This document shows, one piece after another, positions 1 through 5,376 of a stretch of DNA of 5,376 nt. The notes under the pieces are model-generated. The model saw only the letters and a list, made by a program, of their open reading frames with translations, was not told where the DNA came from and ran no database searches. A program made the translations under genes and the position numbers. This stretch comes from Sulfurovum sp. (GTDB lineage: Bacteria > Campylobacterota > Campylobacteria > Campylobacterales > Sulfurovaceae): the NCBI GenBank assembly GCA_030634925.1, contig DAOVZV010000109.1, positions 1 through 5,376 on the forward strand. The letters are read 5' to 3'. Numbering within the stretch: the first letter of the stretch is position 1; every line of letters begins with the position of its first letter.

Positions 1-56
1 AGAGCATAACCTTGCCAAGGTTGGGGTAGAGGGTTCGATTCCCTTCGCCCGCTCCA
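1..56 (+). tRNA. tRNA-Gly (anticodon GCC), 5' end outside window
   Basis: This is the 3' portion of a glycine tRNA. The anticodon stem pairs bases 7-11 with 19-23, and the seven-base loop at 12-18 has T33 at 13 and anticodon GCC at 14-16. The T arm pairs 29-33 with 41-45 around the loop TTCGATT at 34-40. The 3' acceptor strand is CGCCCGC (46-52), followed by discriminator T53 and an encoded CCA at 54-56. Bases 1-5 are the end of the D arm; roughly 19 bases of the 5' acceptor and D arm lie before the window. It reads glycine GGC/GGU codons. ubiX starts 48 bases downstream on the same strand, so read-through from the tRNA promoter could contribute to its transcription. Confidence 0.95.
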
Positions 57-104
57 TATTTATAAACTTCAAAACATTTATCATCTATAAAATAAAGGCA
101 AAAT

Positions 105-626
105 ATGAAATTAGTAGTAGCTATTACAGGAGCTAGTGGTGTGGATTTGGGTAAGAAATTTATAGAGTATCTCCCATCTGATATAGATGTTCATTTGGTA
201 GTATCGGATAATGCTATTACAGTAGAAGCCTTTGAACATCAAAATATCACTTTACATAACTCACAAAATATTGCATCATCTATATCTAGTGGCTCTTTTG
301 GTGTGGATATTACTGTAGTTATCCCGTGTAGTATGAATACTCTTGCCAAGATAGCCTGTGGTATAAGTGATAATCTACCAACAAGAGTATCATCTGTAGC
401 ACTCAAAGAACAAAAAAAATTATTATTAGCACCTAGAGAATTACCATTTTCGGCTATTGCTTTGGAAAATATGCACAAATTGGCATCTTTGGGAGTTATC
501 ATCGCTCCACCTGTAATGGGATACTATTCAGACTCATCATCACTAGAAGAGATGGAGAGATTTATTATAGGTAAGTGGTATGATGTATTGGGTATTGAGA
601 ATACTCTTTATGAGAGGTGGAAGTAG
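105..626 (+). CDS. ubiX: UbiX-family flavin prenyltransferase
   Basis: UbiX joins dimethylallyl phosphate to FMN, making prenylated FMN, the cofactor of UbiD-type decarboxylases; it is cytosolic and forms dodecamers. The 173-residue product carries the family signature: GASG at 9-12 in the Rossmann-like flavin site, S34, E41, the PCS motif at 74-76, SDNLPTR ending at R94, ALKE with K101, PRE with R111-E112, APPVMGYY with Y141, K157 and a C-terminal W172. These match the FMN and phosphate binding positions known for Pseudomonas UbiX. The length is slightly below the usual 185-210 because the segment at 43-68 is short. ATG 105 is supported by AAAGG at 94-98, six bases upstream. In menaquinone-making Campylobacterota the partner is probably a UbiD-like enzyme of the futalosine pathway (inference). 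The stop codon TAG (624-626) lies inside the GTAG head of the downstream inverted repeat. No clear promoter is seen in the 48 bases between the tRNA and the start. Confidence 0.93.
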   Translation: MKLVVAITGASGVDLGKKFIEYLPSDIDVHLVVSDNAITVEAFEHQNITLHNSQNIASSISSGSFGVDITVVIPCSMNTLAKIACGISDNLPTRVSSVALKEQKKLLLAPRELPFSAIALENMHKLASLGVIIAPPVMGYYSDSSSLEEMERFIIGKWYDVLGIENTLYERWK

Positions 627-678
627 GGTGGATTTATCCACCGTTTATTATAAATATTGGTGGATAAATCCACCCTAC
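623..678. repeat. Nested inverted repeat with GTAG heads, REPIN-like; possible bidirectional terminator
   Basis: Bases 623-642 and 659-678 are perfect 20-base inverted copies separated by a 16-base AT-rich spacer (643-658). Each arm is also a hairpin in itself: GTAG (623-626) is followed by GGTGGAT-TT-ATCCACC (627-642), and the second arm is GGTGGAT-AA-ATCCACC (659-674) followed by CTAC (675-678). A small palindrome headed by GTAG, paired with an inverted copy, is the known form of REP elements mobilised by RAYT transposases (IS200-like Y1 family), and such a pair is called a REPIN. No transposase is in the window. The element sits between convergent ubiX and the response regulator gene, so the long hairpin could end transcription from both sides, although no strong T tract follows either arm. 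Its mobile origin is inferred from shape only. Confidence 0.75.
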
Positions 679-690
679 GCGTCTTATATC

Positions 691-1728
691 TTAGACACTA
701 TATTTCTCTTTTATCTCCATAAATCTTTTGAAGTTACTTTCAAATATATCTACTAATTGTGGGTCTAGCTTGACTCCTTTGTCTCTTTTTATCACTTCTA
801 GTGCATCTACTGAGCGAATGGTCTTTTTGTCATATATACGATTGCTAGTTAGTTCATCGAAATAATCTATTACTGATACTATCCTTGCGTATATTGGTAT
901 ATCATCTCCTTTGAGTCCTTTGGGAAATCCACTACCATCCCATGCTTCATGGTGAGATATAGTGACTGTTTTTGCCATTTTGATTAGATTGGTCTCTTTG
1001 ATACCCTCTAGTGTCTTTAGACCTAGTTCGGGATGTCTTTCATACTCTTTTTTATCTAATTTGATGAGTTTGTCTTTTGGTATTCTTAGGAGTCCTATAT
1101 CATATATCGCCATAGAATAAAACAAATCATCTATCTCTTTGTTGTCTAGTCCATATAGCTTTGAGAGTAGGGCTACATAGTGTCCTAGTCTCTCTGATGA
1201 GTTTTGAGATAGATTGGCTATCTTTGATAGAAGCTCTTTTTGAGAGTTGTCTGCTATCTGTAGGGCTGATTGTATATCTGACAAGTTTTGGTCTGATGAG
1301 GCATCTGTATTTGTCTCAATATTCTTGATTATATCAAAGAAGCTTTTGATTTTTAGATTTTGGAATACTCTTATTCTTAGTTCTGTTGGTTTGTATGGTT
1401 TTGAGATGAAGTCATTTGCACCTAGTTTGTAGGTAGATTTTCTCTCATTCTCTTCTGATGTGACTACTATAACTGGAATATCTTTATAGTCATCATTATC
1501 TTTTATATTTTTTAGTGTATCAAATCCATTCATCTTTGGCATCATAAGGTCAAGTAGTATCAAATCAACACTATGGTCTGATAGTATCTTTAATGCTTCT
1601 TCTCCATTATCTGCTCTTAGCATAGTTATATTTTCAAACTCTTCAAATATAGCAGAGGCTAGTTCTTGGTTAAAACTATCATCCTCTACTACCATTATAG
1701 ATATTTTTTTGAACATATCGAAATCCAT
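691..1728 (-). CDS. Response regulator with HD-GYP output domain (HD histidine replaced by Tyr)
   Basis: The 345-residue product has an N-terminal receiver domain (about 8-125): acidic pair E15-D16/D17, phosphoacceptor D60 in LLDLMMP, T90 and K110 in SKPYKP. A helical linker (about 126-175) leads to an HD-GYP domain (about 176-335). HD-GYP domains are metal-dependent cyclic-di-GMP phosphodiesterases. Visible ligand positions are E179 and H183 (ERLGH), H232 (RHPELG), H259-H260 (SHHEAWDGSG) and D288 (SVIDYFD). The HD motif itself reads Y209-D210 (AIYDIG), so its histidine is lost, and the GYP motif is GFP (267-269). Activity may therefore be reduced, altered or absent. The start ATG at 1728 is chosen because AAGGA lies six bases upstream and the receiver begins nine residues later. 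It is the last gene of the minus-strand operon, 12 bases after the hybrid kinase, and is that kinase's most likely phosphate acceptor. No membrane segments are seen. Confidence 0.93.
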   Translation of the reverse strand: MDFDMFKKISIMVVEDDSFNQELASAIFEEFENITMLRADNGEEALKILSDHSVDLILLDLMMPKMNGFDTLKNIKDNDDYKDIPVIVVTSEENERKSTYKLGANDFISKPYKPTELRIRVFQNLKIKSFFDIIKNIETNTDASSDQNLSDIQSALQIADNSQKELLSKIANLSQNSSERLGHYVALLSKLYGLDNKEIDDLFYSMAIYDIGLLRIPKDKLIKLDKKEYERHPELGLKTLEGIKETNLIKMAKTVTISHHEAWDGSGFPKGLKGDDIPIYARIVSVIDYFDELTSNRIYDKKTIRSVDALEVIKRDKGVKLDPQLVDIFESNFKRFMEIKEKYSV

Positions 1729-1734
1729 TTTTAA

Positions 1735-1739
1735 TCCTT
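1735..1739 (-). promoter_or_regulatory. Ribosome binding site of the REC-HD-GYP gene
   Basis: AAGGA on the minus strand lies six bases before ATG 1728, within the 12-base gap after the kinase stop codon. It fixes this ATG as the start rather than the internal ATG four codons later. Confidence 0.8.
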
Positions 1740-1740
1740 A

Positions 1741-3801
1741 TTATTTACTATTTAATAGAAGTTTTAAATCTTGCAAAAGTCTATTTTTGGGGTCTGATAT
1801 AGACAAGAAGTCTCCACTTTCTGATAGTTTCTGTAGTTCTCCTGCTCTATTGGCTATATCATTTAATCCAATATTTGAACATACTCCTTTGATAATATGA
1901 AAGTCCTCTACTAGGTTTTGAATATCTTTATTTGCAAAGTTTGTATCTACTCTTTGGATATATTCACGAATACTATCAAGTGCTTTGTTAAATAGTTTAT
2001 TACTTATCTCTTCGTTGAAATTCTCTTGTAAGTGTTTGAATGCTGTTTTTCTTAGACCTTCGCCATTGCCGATATATGTCTGTAGGCTAGATATAGATGT
2101 TGTACTCTCTTCTATAGGAGTGACATTGATAGGGTCTGCAAGATTGTGATTTACTAGTTTTAGTAATTTATCTTCTATATCTTTTTTGGATAGAGGTTTT
2201 TCTATAAAGTCATTCATCCCTGACTCTTGTGCTGCTATCTTGTCTTCTTTATATACATTGGCACTCATACATATAATAGGTGTAGTAGTATCGAAGAGTC
2301 TGATAGTCCTAGTAGCTTCTAGTCCATCCATTACAGGCATACGCATATCCATCAATATTGCGTCATAATCATTATCTTTGGCTTTGGCTACTGCCTCTTC
2401 TCCATTGTTTGCTGTATCACAAGTGATAGAGAAGAAGTTGTTTAGCATCTCTTGTTCATATTCTCTATTTATCTCTACATCTTCTACTATAAGTATATTT
2501 AGTTGTGAGTAGTCAAACTCTTCTGAATCATCAAAAAATTCAGATGAGTATATAGTCTCCATCTCTTTGATAAATCTTTGATATGGTAGAGGCTTGTGTA
2601 TAATTTGGTCGAACTCTTCAAAGTGACTATCACTATCTTCTCTTACTAGGGCTATGAGTTTTATATCTTTGTTGATAGCTTTTAGTGTTCCTGCTATATG
2701 ACTTGTGTGGTTTTTGAAAATATCCATATCAAAGACAGCAATATCATAAAACCTACCACTAACTACCATCTGTACCAATGAAGATGTAATATCAGAGTTG
2801 GATATAGAGTAGTTTTGGAAATTAACACCGTGAAGCATAAACTCTTTTGATACTTTATCTATAAACTCATCTTTCTCTGCAAACATCATAATATTTGCAC
2901 CATTTAGCTTTTTACCTATCTCTTTTTTGCTAGACTTTTCTACTACAAGTGTGACACTAAAGCTACTTCCTACACCTTGCTTGGACTCTACTACTATCTC
3001 TCCATCCATTAGTCTAGCTAATTGTTGAGATATATATAGACCTAGTCCAGTTCCTTGTGTTTTGTCTGTAGATTGGAATGGGTCAAATAGTGTATCTTTG
3101 ACTTCCTCAGGGATACCATCTCCTGTATCATCTACATTTACTACGATTTTGAGACGATTATTTTCTATCTCTTCCATCTGCTTGATATAGAAACGGATAG
3201 AACCCTTTTTTGTAAATTTAGCAGCATTTGATAGAAGGTTGATGAATATTTGTTTGAGTCTCTTATCATCAGATATGATAGGATAGTCCAAGAGAGGAAT
3301 ATCTACCAAGAAATTGACATCATGGTTTATCTTTGATTTGATTAGATTAGAACACTCATTTAGCATATCATCCAAGTCAAACTCTTTGAGAGATAGCTCA
3401 ATTCTATTGTCTTCTAGTTTGGCAACATCTAGCAAGTCACTAATCAGAGCCAATAGATGGTCTGAACTCTGTACAATGTTGTTGAGGTATCTATTTTGTT
3501 TGTTGTTAAGTGCTGTATCTTCTAGTAGCTCACTATATCCTAGTATCGCAGTAAGTGGAGTTCGTAGCTCGTGACTCACTGATGCTATAAATCTTTTTTC
3601 ATTATTTAGTGACTCTTCTAGTTCTGCATTTACTTTTGTGAGTAGGTGAGATAGAGTGAGCTTATCTTCATTTGCTTTTATATATTTAGTCTCTGTTCTT
3701 GTCATATTTTTCTCAACAATAATTATCTTTTTTAGTAGATTTTTCTTTGTTTCTGACTCAGGCAAACTGTTTATTAGTGATTTTATAGAGTGTATTATCA
3801 T
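1741..3801 (-). CDS. Soluble hybrid histidine kinase: HisKA-HATPase-REC-REC-HPt
   Basis: This 686-residue protein carries a complete phosphorelay. Residues about 30-70 look like a coiled coil. HisKA covers about 68-133, with the H box SVSHELRTP and phospho-accepting H77. HATPase_c covers about 177-287: N box NLLSNAAKFT (N188, N192), G1 box DDTGDGIP (225-231), F box LFDPF (238-242) and G2 box GTGLGL (250-255). A first, weak receiver-like region spans about 300-415. An intact receiver spans about 433-550, with E440-D441, phosphoacceptor D485 in LMDMRMP, S513 and K535. A C-terminal HPt domain (about 575-686) has H635 in the motif HIIKG. There is no signal peptide, membrane helix, PAS, GAF or other sensory domain, so the input must come from a partner. 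The FIST gene directly upstream, only three bases away, is the obvious candidate; the downstream REC-HD-GYP protein is the probable output. The layout recalls NahK-type kinases partnered with NosP, but PAS domains are not seen here. Confidence 0.95.
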   Translation of the reverse strand: MIIHSIKSLINSLPESETKKNLLKKIIIVEKNMTRTETKYIKANEDKLTLSHLLTKVNAELEESLNNEKRFIASVSHELRTPLTAILGYSELLEDTALNNKQNRYLNNIVQSSDHLLALISDLLDVAKLEDNRIELSLKEFDLDDMLNECSNLIKSKINHDVNFLVDIPLLDYPIISDDKRLKQIFINLLSNAAKFTKKGSIRFYIKQMEEIENNRLKIVVNVDDTGDGIPEEVKDTLFDPFQSTDKTQGTGLGLYISQQLARLMDGEIVVESKQGVGSSFSVTLVVEKSSKKEIGKKLNGANIMMFAEKDEFIDKVSKEFMLHGVNFQNYSISNSDITSSLVQMVVSGRFYDIAVFDMDIFKNHTSHIAGTLKAINKDIKLIALVREDSDSHFEEFDQIIHKPLPYQRFIKEMETIYSSEFFDDSEEFDYSQLNILIVEDVEINREYEQEMLNNFFSITCDTANNGEEAVAKAKDNDYDAILMDMRMPVMDGLEATRTIRLFDTTTPIICMSANVYKEDKIAAQESGMNDFIEKPLSKKDIEDKLLKLVNHNLADPINVTPIEESTTSISSLQTYIGNGEGLRKTAFKHLQENFNEEISNKLFNKALDSIREYIQRVDTNFANKDIQNLVEDFHIIKGVCSNIGLNDIANRAGELQKLSESGDFLSISDPKNRLLQDLKLLLNSK

Positions 3802-3804
3802 ATA

Positions 3805-4938
3805 TTATTCCTTTTCTCTCAATAGTGCTGTGACAAATGTCTCGTTGTGAAAGCCATATCCTCCAGGGAAGGCACCGATTTCTCCATAGGCAAAAAATCC
3901 AACCAAAGGACAACCTACTGCTTTGTATGCTACTTCTATCTCCTCTTTTGCAAATGCACCCAATACTTGTTTTCGTGAACAACAAGGGAATATCAGTGCT
4001 ATATCTGCTTTGAAATCTCCTGCCTCTTCGATAGATTTTCTGATACTTTCATCCACATATTTGATAATATCTTTACCTTGTGGTGCTGATATTCGTACCT
4101 TTGATTTCTCCTCGACATGTCCTGCAAATATTAAAGAACCTTCTTCTTCATTGATATCTAGTACAGCACGAAATACTACTTGTCCATTACGCATTCGTAC
4201 CTCGAGAGGATACTCTATACCAGTTTGAGGCATACTAATAGTATCTATTTTGAGATAATTTTTATAAAACTCTATAGCAGGTTTATTATCTATCTCATAT
4301 ACTATATTTTTGGATGCTCTTGTCACTATTTTCTCTTTGCCAATACCCAACCAACCAAATGCCCTAGAGCCTACGACTTCTATCTTGCTATTGTCTATTG
4401 CCAATACTACCGTACCATGATTGGTGAAATTCTCACCAGAGAATACAAATGTATCTTTGAGTATCAAGTCATCACCAGCAGACCCACCAAAAGCATAGAC
4501 AATACCACTAGATAAGATACCCTGAGTATAAGCATCATTGTCAAACATCAATCCAGAAGTAGTAGTAATAACACTTACATCATCAAATTTACTCTTTGCC
4601 CAATCTCCAATCTCTGTACCAATATCGTGATAGTTATCACCATCAACTGGCAGTAATTTTAGAGCGATAGCATCAGGATTGACATCTACTAGCATACATA
4701 CGATACTCTCTTCTAGTTCTTGTACACCCAACTCTTCATTTGCAAATACTTCACCTACTGTAGTTGAACCCAATATCAAAAAAGGATATTTATTTAGCTC
4801 AGCTACTAGTTTGCGTATATCATAAGACACAGATGTATATACAAACGCCAATGATGGCTTGAAGCCATTTTTGCTACTCTCATCAATCTCATCTATCAAA
4901 TCCTCGATAGCATAAGCACTAATTAATTTACTAGTCAT
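3805..4938 (-). CDS. FIST N/C domain sensor protein (NosP-like candidate)
   Basis: The 377-residue product is a full-length FIST protein, with FIST_N about 28-220 and FIST_C about 221-358. Recognisable signatures are the N-terminal GSTTVGE (57-63), the glycine-rich AFGGSAGDD (149-157), FPCCSRKQVLG (317-327) and the C-terminal GFFAYGEIGAF (347-357) followed by FHNETFVTALL. FIST proteins are cytoplasmic ligand-binding modules of signal transduction. A subgroup, NosP, binds heme and nitric oxide and inhibits a hybrid histidine kinase encoded beside it. Here the gene sits between an HD-GYP-like gene and a sensorless hybrid kinase, which supports a role as the kinase's detached input. Histidines at 104, 174, 274 and 364 could be tested as heme ligands; the sequence alone does not show heme binding, and amino acids or other small molecules remain possible ligands. 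The adjacent cysteines C319-C320 are notable. ATG 4938 has AAGGA six bases upstream. No membrane segments are seen. Confidence 0.93.
   Translation of the reverse strand: MTSKLISAYAIEDLIDEIDESSKNGFKPSLAFVYTSVSYDIRKLVAELNKYPFLILGSTTVGEVFANEELGVQELEESIVCMLVDVNPDAIALKLLPVDGDNYHDIGTEIGDWAKSKFDDVSVITTTSGLMFDNDAYTQGILSSGIVYAFGGSAGDDLILKDTFVFSGENFTNHGTVVLAIDNSKIEVVGSRAFGWLGIGKEKIVTRASKNIVYEIDNKPAIEFYKNYLKIDTISMPQTGIEYPLEVRMRNGQVVFRAVLDINEEEGSLIFAGHVEEKSKVRISAPQGKDIIKYVDESIRKSIEEAGDFKADIALIFPCCSRKQVLGAFAKEEIEVAYKAVGCPLVGFFAYGEIGAFPGGYGFHNETFVTALLREKE
3809..3813 (-). promoter_or_regulatory. Ribosome binding site of the hybrid kinase gene, inside the FIST gene end
   Basis: AAGGA on the minus strand lies within the last two sense codons of the FIST gene (K376, E377), seven bases before the kinase ATG at 3801. 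The FIST stop codon (3805-3807) falls between the site and the start. A ribosome ending FIST thus lands on the kinase start, which predicts translational coupling and matched amounts of the two proteins. Confidence 0.8.
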
Positions 4939-4944
4939 ATTAAT

Positions 4945-4949
4945 TCCTT
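4945..4949 (-). promoter_or_regulatory. Ribosome binding site of the FIST gene
   Basis: AAGGA on the minus strand lies six bases before ATG 4938 and directly after the stop codon of the upstream HD-GYP-like gene (4950-4952). It confirms the FIST start and ties the two genes into one transcript. Confidence 0.8.
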
Positions 4950-5376
4950 TTATTTGGTTGGTTTACTTTTGTCATTTAGAGATAGTATATTTTCTCGAAT
5001 ATCCACAAAGTCAGAAAAGTTTTGTAATAGTGTATTTAGTATTCTACTATTAAACTTGTGCCTACTATCAGCAAATATAGTATAAGCCTCTTTTGGAGAA
5101 TAAGACTCTACTTCTCTATATGCTCGTTTGGATAGAAGTGCTTCAAATGTCTCTGCTATGGATACCATTACAGCCACATCACTAATCTCCTCTCCTTTGA
5201 TACCATAAGGGATACCTGAGCCATCATTGTACTCATTGTATTGGAGTATCACATTTTGAGCTATTTTGATAAAATCAGTCTCTATAGCACCCGATACCAA
5301 CTCATGACCTAACAATATATATTTATGAAATACATTTTTGTCGTGCTGAGAAAATTTCTTCTCTTCTTGGCTATTG
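4950..5376 (-). CDS. Degenerate HD-GYP domain protein, N-terminus outside window
   Basis: The reading frame stays open through the right edge, so this is the C-terminal 141 residues of a longer protein. A TTG at 5313-5315 could be taken for a start, but the 20 residues before it also align with HD-GYP sequence, so it is internal. Compared with the HD-GYP domain of the downstream regulator, the fold is clear: KFSQHD and ILLG align with the segment around the HP motif, then NEYNDGSGIPYGIKG, MVSIAETFEALLSKRAY and a C-terminal helix. Metal-ligand positions are lost: the HP histidine is Y (codon 5319-5321), the HH pair is Y-N (5235-5240) and the late aspartate is E (5151-5153). It is therefore probably inactive as a cyclic-di-GMP phosphodiesterase and may bind the nucleotide or a partner instead. 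The HD motif and any N-terminal receiver would lie beyond the window. FIST starts 11 bases after its stop codon. Confidence 0.85.
   Translation of the reverse strand, partial: NSQEEKKFSQHDKNVFHKYILLGHELVSGAIETDFIKIAQNVILQYNEYNDGSGIPYGIKGEEISDVAVMVSIAETFEALLSKRAYREVESYSPKEAYTIFADSRHKFNSRILNTLLQNFSDFVDIRENILSLNDKSKPTK

Noticed and set aside
57..104. Possible sigma-70 promoter for ubiX in the AT-rich gap after the tRNA
   Set aside because: TATAAA-like strings occur, but no paired -35 box is convincing in such AT-rich sequence.
239..502. Minus-strand open frame of 87 codons opposite ubiX
   Set aside because: It overlaps conserved UbiX motifs on the opposite strand and shows no family resemblance or start signal.
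3758..3985. Minus-strand 75-codon frame spanning the FIST-kinase junction
   Set aside because: It is out of frame with both well-supported genes, and its residues are an alternate-frame reading of FIST.
4180..4515. Plus-strand open frame of 111 codons opposite the FIST gene
   Set aside because: It lies wholly within the FIST coding region, has no ribosome site or recognisable domain, and its composition is what the antisense of a coding sequence gives.
5313..5315. TTG as start codon of the right-edge HD-GYP-like gene
   Set aside because: The frame continues upstream to the window edge and those residues align with the HD-GYP fold, so TTG is an internal leucine.
1..5376. The tetranucleotide CTAG appears frequent (about 30 by eye), unlike its rarity in many proteobacteria
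   Set aside because: Most cases fall in codon contexts of the minus-strand genes, and AT-rich composition explains part of it; no positional pattern was seen.
1..5376. CRISPR array, insertion sequence or tandem repeats
   Set aside because: No direct repeats with regular spacing and no transposase gene were found; the only notable repeat is the inverted one at 623-678.

Overview
The window is AT-rich and compactly coded. Its codon use (abundant ATA and AGA), uniform AAGGA-type ribosome sites and two-component signalling content suggest a Campylobacterota-type bacterium (Sulfurimonas, Sulfurovum or Arcobacter-like). That assignment is inferred from style and protein flavour; no marker gene proves it.

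Layout: positions 1-56 hold the 3' part of a tRNA-Gly(GCC). A short plus-strand gene, ubiX (105-626, flavin prenyltransferase), follows. From about 691 to the right edge everything is on the minus strand, convergent with ubiX. The convergent gap (627-690) is almost filled by an unusual nested palindrome (623-678): two hairpin-forming repeats, each headed by GTAG, face each other in inverted orientation as in a REPIN. The first GTAG supplies the ubiX stop codon.

The minus-strand block reads as one operon, transcribed right to left, with gaps of 3-12 bases: (1) an HD-GYP-like protein cut by the window edge, with several metal-ligand positions replaced; (2) a FIST-domain sensor protein; (3) a soluble hybrid histidine kinase (coiled coil, HisKA, HATPase, degenerate receiver, intact receiver, HPt) that lacks a sensor domain of its own; (4) a response regulator with an intact receiver and an HD-GYP output domain whose HD histidine is tyrosine.

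Working model (inference): FIST senses a small ligand or heme/NO, as NosP proteins do, and controls the kinase in trans. Phosphate then passes H77 -> D485 -> H635 -> D60 of the regulator. The two HD-GYP domains, one strongly degenerate and one missing a single ligand, set or read out cyclic-di-GMP or act by protein contact. The architecture resembles NosP/NahK and Shewanella H-NOX/HnoD circuits, but the pairing of two differently altered HD-GYP proteins around a FIST-kinase core is what deserves attention.
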